From positions 52,464 to 116,463 of the forward strand of contig JAFRXI010000010.1 in assembly GCA_017437755.1 (NCBI GenBank): DNA of 64,000 nucleotides, given 5' to 3'. The notes beneath the pieces were generated by a model that did not search any database, was not told the origin of the DNA, and worked only from the letters and a program-made list of their open reading frames with translations. Below, in pieces: positions 1 to 14,669 of this stretch. How positions within the stretch are numbered: the first letter of the stretch is position 1; every line of letters begins with the position of its first letter. The position numbers and the translations under genes are program-made. The stretch comes from Bacteroidales bacterium (GTDB lineage: Bacteria; Bacteroidota; Bacteroidia; Bacteroidales; UBA932).

Positions 1-1
1 A

Positions 2-619
2 AAGGTCCAGAGCGCCCTTCTGGAAGCCATGCAGGAAAGGCAGGTGACAATTGGCGACGATACCTTCGCGCTTCCGGATCCTTTCCTCGTGATGGCAACC
101 CAGAACCCCATCGAACAGGAAGGCACCTATCCTCTTCCCGAGGCCCAGGTGGACCGTTTCATGCTGAAGGTGGTGGTTTCCTATCCCAAGAAGGAGGAGG
201 AGCGCCAGATCATCAGGATGAACAATTCCGGAGAGTTCCCCAAGGCATGCCCGGTAGTCAAGCCCGAGGACATCGTCCGTGCCCGCAAGGTGGTACGCGA
301 CGTCCATATGGACGAAAAGATTGAAAGATACATCGTCGACATAGTTTATGCGACCCGCACCCCCGAGGATTATTCACTCGCCCCTTTGAAGGGCCTCATT
401 TCATTTGGAGCCTCTCCCCGTGCCAGCATTTCGCTGTCCATGGCTGCCAAGGCCTACGCCTTCATCAAGAGAAGGGGTTACGTGATTCCCGAGGACGTGA
501 GGGCCGTGTGCAACGAAGTGCTCCGCCACCGTATCGGGCTCACCTACGAGGCCGAGGCCGAGAACGTCGTCCCGGAAGAAATCATAGAGAAGGTAATCAA
601 CGCAGTGATAGTCCCTTAG
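2..619 (+). CDS. MoxR-family AAA+ ATPase, 5' end outside window
   Basis: C-terminal part (about 205 codons) of a MoxR-type AAA+ ATPase. The reading frame is open from base 2, so the gene starts before the window and the Walker A segment is not visible. What remains includes a sensor-1-type stretch (MATQNPIEQEGTYPLPEAQ) and the family's arginine-finger and sensor-2 regions (EAQVDRF, then GASPRAS). MoxR proteins act as chaperone-like ATPases, usually paired with von Willebrand factor A (VWA) proteins. Here it leads a DUF58-VWA-VWA-TPR-BatD gene row, the usual layout of the Bacteroides aerotolerance operon. The next gene starts 12 bases after the stop, which supports co-transcription. Family assignment is firm; the cellular substrate is unknown. 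Confidence 0.93.
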   Translation, partial: KVQSALLEAMQERQVTIGDDTFALPDPFLVMATQNPIEQEGTYPLPEAQVDRFMLKVVVSYPKKEEERQIIRMNNSGEFPKACPVVKPEDIVRARKVVRDVHMDEKIERYIVDIVYATRTPEDYSLAPLKGLISFGASPRASISLSMAAKAYAFIKRRGYVIPEDVRAVCNEVLRHRIGLTYEAEAENVVPEEIIEKVINAVIVP

Positions 620-624
620 GAGGT
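618..624 (+). promoter_or_regulatory. Shine-Dalgarno-like site before the DUF58 gene
   Basis: AGGAGGT, fully complementary to the usual anti-Shine-Dalgarno core, overlaps the moxR stop codon and sits seven bases before the ATG at 632. Such sites are uncommon in Bacteroidota. Two similar ones occur further along this operon. Confidence 0.6.
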
Positions 625-631
625 ATTTCAG

Positions 632-1522
632 ATGGCCGGTCTTACTGCCGAGGAACTTCTCAGGAAGGTCCGGAAAATAGAGATAAAGACGAGGGCCCTC
701 TCCCACCAGGTCTTTGCCGGAGAGTACCATTCCGCGTTCAAGGGACGCGGAATGACCTTCAGCGAAGTAAGGGAATACCGCTACGGCGACGACGTGAGGA
801 ACATGGACTGGAACGTGACCGCCCGGCTTAGGGCACCTTACGTCAAGGTGTTCGAGGAGGAGAGGGAACTCACCGTGGTCCTGATGATAGACGTGAGCCG
901 CTCCGGGCTGTTCGGCACCAGGGGACGCACCAGGCGTGACCAGATTGCCGAGATAGCCTCCGTGCTGTCGTTCTCCGCCATTCTGAACAACGACAAGGTG
1001 GGCGCCCTCCTGTTCAGCGACCACGTGGAAGAATTCATCCCTCCCAAGAAGGGCAGGAGCCACCTGCTCCATATCATAAGGGAGATACTCCAGTACGAAC
1101 CCAAGTCCGACGGGACCGACATCGGCGAGGCCCTGCGCTTTGTCACGGGCGCCATCAAGAAGAAGTGCACCGTGTTCCTGCTGTCCGACATGCTGGACAC
1201 CACATCGGAAGGCCAGCCCGCCTACGAGGAGGCCCTGAAGATTGCCGCCGGGAGGCACGACATTTCAGTTATACGGGTAACCGACCCGTTGGAGAAGGCG
1301 CTTCCGGATGTCGGTCTTATAAATGTAAAAGATTCGGAATCAGGAGTTTCCGCATGGATCAACACGTCTTCCCGGAAAACGCGGGAAGCCTATTCCAAAT
1401 GGTTCTCCACGGTTTCCGACTCAACCTCAAGGCTTCTGAGCCGCTACCGCGTTGACAACGTGGAGATTTCCACCGACGAGGACTATGTAAAGAGCCTGCT
1501 GGCATTTTTCCATAAAAGATGA
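632..1522 (+). CDS. DUF58 domain protein of the bat operon
   Basis: A 296-residue protein of the DUF58 family, a VWA-like fold found next to MoxR. It carries the family signature REYRYGDDVRNMDWNVTAR near residues 48-66, followed by a VWA-like strand with DVSRSGLFG near residue 88. The latter resembles a metal-ion-dependent adhesion site (MIDAS) DxSxS motif. There is no signal peptide or membrane segment, so it is probably cytoplasmic and may link MoxR to the membrane VWA proteins downstream. The start is supported by a strong ribosome-binding site. The stop overlaps the start of the next gene, suggesting translational coupling. The molecular role of DUF58 proteins in this operon is not established. 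Confidence 0.9.
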   Translation: MAGLTAEELLRKVRKIEIKTRALSHQVFAGEYHSAFKGRGMTFSEVREYRYGDDVRNMDWNVTARLRAPYVKVFEEERELTVVLMIDVSRSGLFGTRGRTRRDQIAEIASVLSFSAILNNDKVGALLFSDHVEEFIPPKKGRSHLLHIIREILQYEPKSDGTDIGEALRFVTGAIKKKCTVFLLSDMLDTTSEGQPAYEEALKIAAGRHDISVIRVTDPLEKALPDVGLINVKDSESGVSAWINTSSRKTREAYSKWFSTVSDSTSRLLSRYRVDNVEISTDEDYVKSLLAFFHKR

Positions 1523-2493
1523 TGATGAAAAGGACAATTCTTTATCTGGCGGCCCTGGCCTCTACGCTCCCCTTCTTCACGGAAGCGGGGGCGCAGTCGT
1601 TCCTTGAGCAGAACCAGAAAAGGGACTCCGTGCTGATTGCCGACCAGCTGAAATACGGTTTCAGCCTTGAGGAAGTGCCCGAAGGGACCAGCATAGTACT
1701 TCCGCAGTTCAAGGACACCCTCATGCAGGGAGTGGAGATAGTGGGACAGTGGAAGATCGACACGCTCAAGGTCTCCGGGAACAGGAAGAAGAACGCAAAG
1801 ATGCTCAAACTCCGTCCTTACCTGACCATAACTTCTTTTGAACAAGGTAATTACATCCTTCCCCCACTGGCCGCCATCAAAGTCAGTCCCGACGGGAAGG
1901 CCGACACCCTGTTCTTCAGCCCGGAGACGCTGGAGGTAAGGGAAATGCCGGTTGACACCGCCACTTTCAAGATACACGACATCAAGGGGCAGATACGTTA
2001 TCCCGTGACCTTCAAGGAAGTGGCCCCGTGGCTTCTGGGGGCCATACTCCTGGCCGTACTGGTATGGGCGGCCGTGGTTCTGCTGCGCCGTCGCCGCCAG
2101 CGCCTCGACGGAAGCATACCCGGGGAGCCGGCCCATATCACGGCCCTGCGCAAACTCGACCGATACCGCGGAGAGAAGTTCTGGGAACCGGAAAAGCAGA
2201 AGGCCTTCTATTCAGGGGTCACCGACGCCCTGAGGGAATACATGGCTGCCAGGTACGGCGTTGGCGCAATGGAAATGACTTCTGCAGAAATATTTGACGC
2301 CCTGAAGGAGACTGACATTCCCAAGGACCTCTACCTTGAGATGAAGGATCTTTTCGAGCGTTCCGACATGGTCAAGTTCGCAAAGTTCACACTTCCGCGC
2401 GAGGAGAACGCAGGCGTGCTTCCTTCGGCGGTCCGCTTTGTGACCTCAACCTACCAGAGTGACATAGACGAGGAGGTGAAAGATGTTCTTTGA
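1519..2493 (+). CDS. Membrane protein of the bat operon (DUF4381-like position)
   Basis: A 324-residue protein with an N-terminal signal peptide (cleavage near AGAQS, residue 25), a predicted extracytoplasmic domain of about 150 residues, one transmembrane helix near residues 174-192 (LLGAILLAVLVWAAVVLL) followed by an RRRRQR stop-transfer patch, and a cytoplasmic C-terminal domain of about 120 residues. It lies between the DUF58 gene and batA, where many Bacteroidota carry a poorly characterised membrane component. The gene overlaps its neighbours on both sides (4 and 11 bases), so it is clearly part of the operon. Three tandem ATG codons at 1519, 1522 and 1525 make the exact start uncertain. 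Its function is not known. Confidence 0.8.
   Translation: MMMKRTILYLAALASTLPFFTEAGAQSFLEQNQKRDSVLIADQLKYGFSLEEVPEGTSIVLPQFKDTLMQGVEIVGQWKIDTLKVSGNRKKNAKMLKLRPYLTITSFEQGNYILPPLAAIKVSPDGKADTLFFSPETLEVREMPVDTATFKIHDIKGQIRYPVTFKEVAPWLLGAILLAVLVWAAVVLLRRRRQRLDGSIPGEPAHITALRKLDRYRGEKFWEPEKQKAFYSGVTDALREYMAARYGVGAMEMTSAEIFDALKETDIPKDLYLEMKDLFERSDMVKFAKFTLPREENAGVLPSAVRFVTSTYQSDIDEEVKDVL
2471..2478 (+). promoter_or_regulatory. Shine-Dalgarno-like site before batA
   Basis: AGGAGGTG lies inside the end of the preceding gene, four bases before the batA ATG at 2483. It supports that start and the 11-base gene overlap. Confidence 0.55.
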
Positions 2494-3469
2494 GTATCCG
2501 AAACTGCTCTGGCTGCTCGCCATACCCGTGCTCATGGTTGTCCACTACATCTACCTTGAGCTCAGGGGGCGGAGGGTCCACATGAGGGTGTCCACCCTCG
2601 ATGCCTGGAAAGCCGGCGGAAAAAGCGTACTGGGAGTTCTGAGGCACATTCCTTTCATATTGAGGATCGCTGCCCTGACCCTCATTGCAATCTGCATCGC
2701 CCGTCCAAGGTCGTCCTCTCAGATGGAGAAAAGGGATACGGAGGGGATCGACATCGTCCTGGCCATGGATGTATCCACCAGTATGCTGGCCCGGGATTTC
2801 AAGCCCGACAGGATAAGCGCCGCCAAGGACATAGCCATTGAATTCATATCCCAGAGGCCGTCGGACCGTATGGGAATAGTGGTATTTGCGGGCGAAAGCT
2901 ACACCCAGTGCCCCCTTACCACCGACAGGGCCACCCTCATAAACCTTATGAAGGATGTTCAGACCGACCTTATCGAAGACGGTACCGCCATCGGCAACGG
3001 TCTTGCCACCGCAGTTGCCAGGATGAAGGACAGCGACGCCCCAAGCCGGGTGATAATCCTCCTGACCGACGGCGTGAACAACTGCGGAGAGATTACCCCG
3101 GAGATGGCATCGGAAATCGCAAAGAACTACGGGATAAGGGTTTACACCATCGGAGTGGGTGCCAATGGCGAGGCGCCATACCCCGTCATGACCCCGTGGG
3201 GCGTTGACATCCAGAACGTAAAGGTGGAGATTGACGAGCCCCTTCTCCGGAAGATAGCATCCGATACCGGAGGCGCCTATTTCAGGGCGACCGACAACAC
3301 CAAGCTCTCGGAAATCTACAGCCAGATAAACAAGATGGAGAAGACCCGCACCACCATCGACAGCTTCCCCGTCTACAAGGACCTGTTCCCGGGATATGCG
3401 GTTGCCGCCCTGGTGTGCCTGCTGCTGGAGGCACTTCTGTCATTGCTTTTATTCAGGAAACTGCCATAG
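2483..3469 (+). CDS. batA: VWA-domain membrane protein BatA
   Basis: A 328-residue inner-membrane protein with two N-terminal hydrophobic segments (near residues 6-22 and 55-73), a VWA domain and a C-terminal transmembrane helix (near 305-323). The MIDAS motif DVSTSML (near residue 96), the TDGVNNCGE segment and a conserved threonine region around TTDRATL are all visible. VWA domains bind divalent metal and mediate protein contacts; in this operon BatA and BatB are thought to form a membrane complex with the TPR proteins. It is followed 12 bases later by batB. The family is certain. The name follows gene order in Bacteroides, where the operon was linked to aerotolerance, a role not demonstrated for this organism. 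Confidence 0.92.
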   Translation: MFFEYPKLLWLLAIPVLMVVHYIYLELRGRRVHMRVSTLDAWKAGGKSVLGVLRHIPFILRIAALTLIAICIARPRSSSQMEKRDTEGIDIVLAMDVSTSMLARDFKPDRISAAKDIAIEFISQRPSDRMGIVVFAGESYTQCPLTTDRATLINLMKDVQTDLIEDGTAIGNGLATAVARMKDSDAPSRVIILLTDGVNNCGEITPEMASEIAKNYGIRVYTIGVGANGEAPYPVMTPWGVDIQNVKVEIDEPLLRKIASDTGGAYFRATDNTKLSEIYSQINKMEKTRTTIDSFPVYKDLFPGYAVAALVCLLLEALLSLLLFRKLP

Positions 3470-3471
3470 GG

Positions 3472-3477
3472 AGGAGG
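3472..3477 (+). promoter_or_regulatory. Shine-Dalgarno-like site before batB
   Basis: AGGAGG within a purine-rich run, four bases before the ATG at 3482. It is the third strong site of this kind in the operon. Confidence 0.55.
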
Positions 3478-3481
3478 AGAG

Positions 3482-4489
3482 ATGATACTATTTGCAAACG
3501 AAAGATTCCTGATACTGCTCTTTTTCCTGCCGCTGGTCCCCGCGGTCTACGGCCTGCTGAGGTACCTCCGCAAACGCAGGATCCTCAAGCTTGGGGATCC
3601 CGCCCTGGTAAAGGAACTGATGCCGTCGTGGTCCGCGTCAAAGGGATGGGTAAGGATAATCCTGTATACCCTCGCCATGATGTTCTTCGTGATTGGTCTG
3701 GCGAGGCCCCAGATAGGCGCAAAGCTGTCGGAACACAAGAGCCGCGGGGCTGAAATAATGATAGCGCTTGACGTATCCAACTCCATGCTGGCCGAGGACT
3801 ACTCCCCCAACCGGCTGGAAAGGGCCAAGCTGGCCATCTCACGCATCACCGACCGCCTCAAGGACGACAGGATAGGACTGATAATCTTTGCGGGCAACAC
3901 GTTTGTACAGCTTCCGATAACCACCGACTACGTTTCGGCCAAGATGTTCCTCGGGAGCATCTCCACCGAATCCGTCCCCGTCCAGGGCACCGCGATGGCC
4001 GACGCCATAGCCACCGCAATGCGCTCGTTCAGCATCCAGAGTGAGAAGAGCAGGGTGATAATCCTCATCTCCGACGGCGAGAACCACGAGGACGACCCGG
4101 TGGAAATGGCCAGGCAGGCCGCCGAGGCCGGCATCAAGGTCTATACCATCGGCGTGGGCTCGGCACAGGGGCAGCCGATTCCCCTGAACGGGGAACTCCT
4201 CCGCGACAGGGACGGCAACATAGTGGTGACCAAACTTGACGAGAATACCCTCAGGCAGGTGGCCTCGGCCGGAGGCGGAGCCTACATCCACGCAGGCAAC
4301 GACGAATTCGGACTGAATCCCATAATCAACGACATACGCGCCCTTGAAGAGGAGGAATTCGCATCCACCATCTTCGAGGAATACGACGAACAGTACATGT
4401 ACTTCTTTGCCATGGCACTTGCCCTCCTTGTGATCGAGATGCTAATCGGGGAGCGCAAAGCACGCGTACATCTTTTCAAAAGGTCCTGA
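3482..4489 (+). CDS. batB: VWA-domain membrane protein BatB
   Basis: A 335-residue paralogue of the preceding protein. It has hydrophobic segments near residues 9-25 and 57-75, a VWA domain with MIDAS motif DVSNSML (near residue 98) and SDGENHEDD, and a C-terminal membrane helix near residues 303-319. The topology places the VWA domain on one face of the inner membrane between the two anchors. The two VWA genes probably arose by duplication and stay adjacent in most Bacteroidota. The next gene begins two bases after the stop, indicating a single transcript. Confidence 0.92.
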   Translation: MILFANERFLILLFFLPLVPAVYGLLRYLRKRRILKLGDPALVKELMPSWSASKGWVRIILYTLAMMFFVIGLARPQIGAKLSEHKSRGAEIMIALDVSNSMLAEDYSPNRLERAKLAISRITDRLKDDRIGLIIFAGNTFVQLPITTDYVSAKMFLGSISTESVPVQGTAMADAIATAMRSFSIQSEKSRVIILISDGENHEDDPVEMARQAAEAGIKVYTIGVGSAQGQPIPLNGELLRDRDGNIVVTKLDENTLRQVASAGGGAYIHAGNDEFGLNPIINDIRALEEEEFASTIFEEYDEQYMYFFAMALALLVIEMLIGERKARVHLFKRS

Positions 4490-4491
4490 AA

Positions 4492-5202
4492 ATGAGAAAA
4501 TTGCAATATATCCTGATACTTTTGCTCATTGCGTTCGCAGGGAATGACGCCCTTGCCCAGGCCGACCGTTCCCAGGTCCGCGCGGGCAACCGCCAGTTCA
4601 AGCGCAGCGAATGGCGGAAGGCCGACGTCAGCTACCGCAAGGCCCTCGTGGCCGACTCCACGTCGATAGCCGCCAACTACGACCTGGCATCCAACCTTTA
4701 TCGCCAGGAGAATTACGAGGAGGCCGGCAAATACCTCGAGGCCATAAAGAAGACCGCCGAGGCAACTCCGCACGCGGCAGACCGCTGGTACAACGAGGGA
4801 GACGTCGCCCTGCAGAAGAAGGACTACAAGGCTGCGATGGAGGCTTTCAGGCAGTCGCTGCTGAGAAACCCTTCGGACCTGGATGCAAAGGAGAACTACC
4901 TGTATGCCAAGAAGATGCTCCAGAACCAGGAGAACGGCGGAGGCGGTGACCAGAATCAGGATCAGCAGCAGAACCAGGACCAGAACCAGGACCAGAACCA
5001 GGACCAGAACCAGGATCAGGATCAGGATCAGAATCAGGATCAGCAGCAGGATCAGCAGCAGGATAACCGTCAGGACCTTTCAAAAGAACAGGTCCAGCAG
5101 CTTCTCCAGGCTATTCAGGCCAAGGAGAAAGAGACTCAGGACAAGGTGAACAAGGAGAAGGCCGCCGCCCTGAAGTCCAGGCAGAAAGAAAAGAATTGGT
5201 AG
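4492..5202 (+). CDS. batC: TPR protein BatC with Gln/Asp-rich tract
   Basis: A 236-residue exported protein: signal peptide ending near ALAQA (residue 24), then TPR-like helical repeats to about residue 140 (motifs such as WRKADVSYRKAL and YKAAMEAFRQSL). A low-complexity tract of repeated Gln-Asp-Gln-Asn units covers about residues 150-195. The C-terminus is Lys/Glu-rich and probably helical (KEQVQQLLQAIQAKEKETQ). TPR domains bind peptides and would serve as the periplasmic scaffold for the VWA proteins. The tract is encoded by imperfect CAG/CAGGAC/CAGAAC repeats, so its length may vary between strains. The stop overlaps the upstream end of the next reading frame by codon context only; batD is taken to start at 5205. 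Confidence 0.88.
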   Translation: MRKLQYILILLLIAFAGNDALAQADRSQVRAGNRQFKRSEWRKADVSYRKALVADSTSIAANYDLASNLYRQENYEEAGKYLEAIKKTAEATPHAADRWYNEGDVALQKKDYKAAMEAFRQSLLRNPSDLDAKENYLYAKKMLQNQENGGGGDQNQDQQQNQDQNQDQNQDQNQDQDQDQNQDQQQDQQQDNRQDLSKEQVQQLLQAIQAKEKETQDKVNKEKAAALKSRQKEKNW

Positions 5203-5204
5203 GC

Positions 5205-12781
<7,577 letters not shown>

Positions 12782-12807
12782 AAAAAAGACCCGTTTAGTT
12801 ATTCCTC

Positions 12808-12815
12808 CAAAAATA
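12808..12815 (-). promoter_or_regulatory. Bacteroides -7 promoter element for the short GH2 gene
   Basis: On the minus strand TATTTTTG matches TAnnTTTG, 26 bases before the start codon. A clear -33 TTG was not seen at the expected distance. Confidence 0.5.
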
Positions 12816-12945
12816 GCAATAATTCATTGAAATCACAACCCGGCAATGACTGTGTCAAAGTCAGAATCGGGATGCAGGGAAAGCTTGTGAAGGTTATAGT
12901 GGTAGGAGTAGACGGTTGTCACAGAAAGGTTCAGGACAAGATGTT

Positions 12946-13083
12946 AAGGTATCTGTTTCCGGCTATGTCCACAGCCTAACCTTCGACAGGACCGCCGGCT
13001 CCCTCGGCATCACCTCCCTCCCCCTCTGGGACGCCCCCGTCATGATTATCGACCGCTCCGCCGTTCCCATGACAACAAAGTAA
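12946..13083 (+). pseudogene. Remnant of the 3' end of an exported-protein gene
   Basis: An open frame without a start codon ends at TAA 13081-13083. Its last 45 or so codons read like a folded C-terminal beta-sandwich (VSGYVHSLTFDRTAGSLG, then LPLWDAPVMIIDRSAVPM), a pattern seen at the ends of secreted carbohydrate-active proteins. The frame is closed upstream by a TGA at 12847-12849. No beginning, promoter or partner is visible, so it is best read as a leftover from a deletion. The parent family cannot be named. The rest of the gap between the GH2 gene and hipB holds only promoter sequence. Confidence 0.4.
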
Positions 13084-13102
13084 CCAGGACTACATTAGGG
13101 TA

Positions 13103-13133
13103 TTGTTCGTTTGTAAATCTTTGACTATATTTG
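13103..13133 (+). promoter_or_regulatory. Promoter of the hipBA-type pair
   Basis: TTG at 13103-13105 and TATATTTG at 13126-13133 are separated by 20 bases, a good match to the Bacteroides sigma-ABfr consensus. The -7 element overlaps the first operator-like box. Confidence 0.65.
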
Positions 13134-13190
13134 CATATCATATTATGTAAAACCATACTATATTACCTCAAATTGCATATTATGTTATGG
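13131..13190 (+). promoter_or_regulatory. Pair of operator-like repeats for HipB autoregulation
   Basis: TTGCATAT followed closely by TATTATG occurs at 13131-13147 and, shortened to TTGCATATTATG, at 13173-13184. The two boxes start 42 bases apart, four helical turns, so they face the same side of the DNA. The first covers the end of the -7 element and the second lies just before the hipB start codon. Antitoxins of this class usually repress their own promoter through repeated sites, so these are plausible binding sites. Inference only. Confidence 0.45.
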
Positions 13191-13498
13191 AATACAGACT
13201 CGATAATTACTCACGGCAACCGGGCATTCTGACCATGCGGCTCGCAGGTAACTGCCGCTCAAGAAGAATTGAAAAAGGGTATAGCCGGAGAAAACTCTCC
13301 GACCTGACCGGGATTCCCGCCCCTACCATCGAAAGATTCGAGAGAACCGGAAAGATTTCCCTTGAATCTTTCTGCAAACTGGCTATCGAGTTTGATTATT
13401 TTGAGGAACTCGGCTCAGTCCTTGGCCGGACAAAGTATTCCACATCCGAGGAACTAGCCCGCATCACCAGAAACAAAACACGTCAAAAAGGAAGATAA
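13187..13498 (+). CDS. HipB-like XRE antitoxin
   Basis: A 103-residue helix-turn-helix protein of the XRE/Cro type. The HTH lies near residues 26-65 (RRIEKGYSRRKLSDLTG, then PAPTIERFERTGKISLESF). It precedes a HipA-like kinase directly: its TAA is followed at once by the partner's ATG. In HipBA systems the antitoxin binds DNA, represses the operon and neutralises the kinase. Its N-terminal 20 residues (LDNYSRQPGILTM) precede the HTH and are not typical of E. coli HipB. The assignment rests on the HTH and the gene pair; the name hipB is used only descriptively. Confidence 0.82.
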   Translation: MEYRLDNYSRQPGILTMRLAGNCRSRRIEKGYSRRKLSDLTGIPAPTIERFERTGKISLESFCKLAIEFDYFEELGSVLGRTKYSTSEELARITRNKTRQKGR

Positions 13499-14641
13499 AT
13501 GCTGCCGGATATCAACTTCATACGTGTTTTCTATCGGAAGGATACCCTTGTGGGAACCGTCCAGACGGATCCCAATACCCATTGCTGCGTATTTGAGTAT
13601 GATACAGCCAGGGTACGGGACGGTTTTTCCCTGTCCCCAACCGAACTACCGCTCCAAAAAGGGATTTTCCATGCCGATCCGGACCTATATGGCGGAGCAT
13701 TCGCCATATTTGAAGACAGCATTCCGGACGGATATGGGCTCCTGCTTCTGGACCGTATCCTTCGGAACCAGGGAATGACAATCAAGGACCTGTCACCGCT
13801 GCAACGGCTTGCAATCGTGGGGAAATCCGGCATGGGGGCACTCTCTTATGTTCCGGTTATGACAGGATTCCAGAAACATGCTGAAATCCTGGGTACCGGC
13901 CCCCTGGACGCCATACAGGACGAGGCTCTCGCCATCCTTTCCGAGAAATCCACAGGTGACCCCGGTCTTCTCTACTACAACAGCGCCAACTCAGGAGGAG
14001 CCAGGCCAAAGGCTGTGATGCGTCTTGAGGACGGCTCGCACTGGATTGTAAAATTCCGTCACACCTATGACTCTCCTGATATCGGCAGAAACGAACTCCT
14101 ATACATGAAAACGGCCCTCGAATGCGGTATCAACATCCCACGTATCGGACTCGTCAAGGATAAATACTTCGCCATCGAACGGTTTGATATCGGAGCAGAT
14201 GGCAAACGTATCCATACGGCAACTGCCGCTGCCCTGCTGAAGACGGATTTCCGCAAGTGCGACGTTGATTACACAAACCTCCTGGCCCTTACCGGTTATC
14301 TCACGCAGGATCCTGCTGCCGTCGAGGAGATGTTCCGCCGGATGGTATTCAATATTGTCGCAATAAACAAAGACGACCACTCAAAGAATTTCACCTTCCT
14401 TTGCATGGACGGCAAATGGGAACTTGCCCCGGCATACGACATTACATATTCCCCGGAAGGGACCCGCGGCGAACATGCAACGTCAGTTTTTTATAACGGT
14501 AATCCAGGAATCGACCTCGTATTGAAGGCGGGAACAGAAATCCGCATTCCTGAAAAGCGCTGTATGGAGATAATCAACAGAATTGAATCAGTCTGCAGGA
14601 AGAATCTGCCCAAATGCAATTTCCTGACGCCACAATTATAG
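13499..14641 (+). CDS. HipA-like serine/threonine kinase toxin
   Basis: A 380-residue kinase of the HipA family, somewhat shorter than E. coli HipA (about 440). An N-terminal HipA domain is followed by the kinase core with the flexible Gly/Ser loop NSGGARPKA (near residue 163), the ATP-binding lysine segment WIVKFRH, the catalytic loop NKDDHSKNF (near residue 290) and the metal-binding LAPAYDITYSP. HipA kinases phosphorylate translation factors such as glutamyl-tRNA synthetase and cause growth arrest. All catalytic motifs look intact, so the toxin is probably active. The target in this organism is unknown. Confidence 0.85.
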   Translation: MLPDINFIRVFYRKDTLVGTVQTDPNTHCCVFEYDTARVRDGFSLSPTELPLQKGIFHADPDLYGGAFAIFEDSIPDGYGLLLLDRILRNQGMTIKDLSPLQRLAIVGKSGMGALSYVPVMTGFQKHAEILGTGPLDAIQDEALAILSEKSTGDPGLLYYNSANSGGARPKAVMRLEDGSHWIVKFRHTYDSPDIGRNELLYMKTALECGINIPRIGLVKDKYFAIERFDIGADGKRIHTATAAALLKTDFRKCDVDYTNLLALTGYLTQDPAAVEEMFRRMVFNIVAINKDDHSKNFTFLCMDGKWELAPAYDITYSPEGTRGEHATSVFYNGNPGIDLVLKAGTEIRIPEKRCMEIINRIESVCRKNLPKCNFLTPQL

Positions 14642-14669
14642 ACATAATATAACTTCAAAGACCATTAAT

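Noticed and set aside
4930-5070. Tandem repeats that might be a CRISPR array
   Set aside because: The repeats are short, contiguous and in frame inside batC; there are no spacers.
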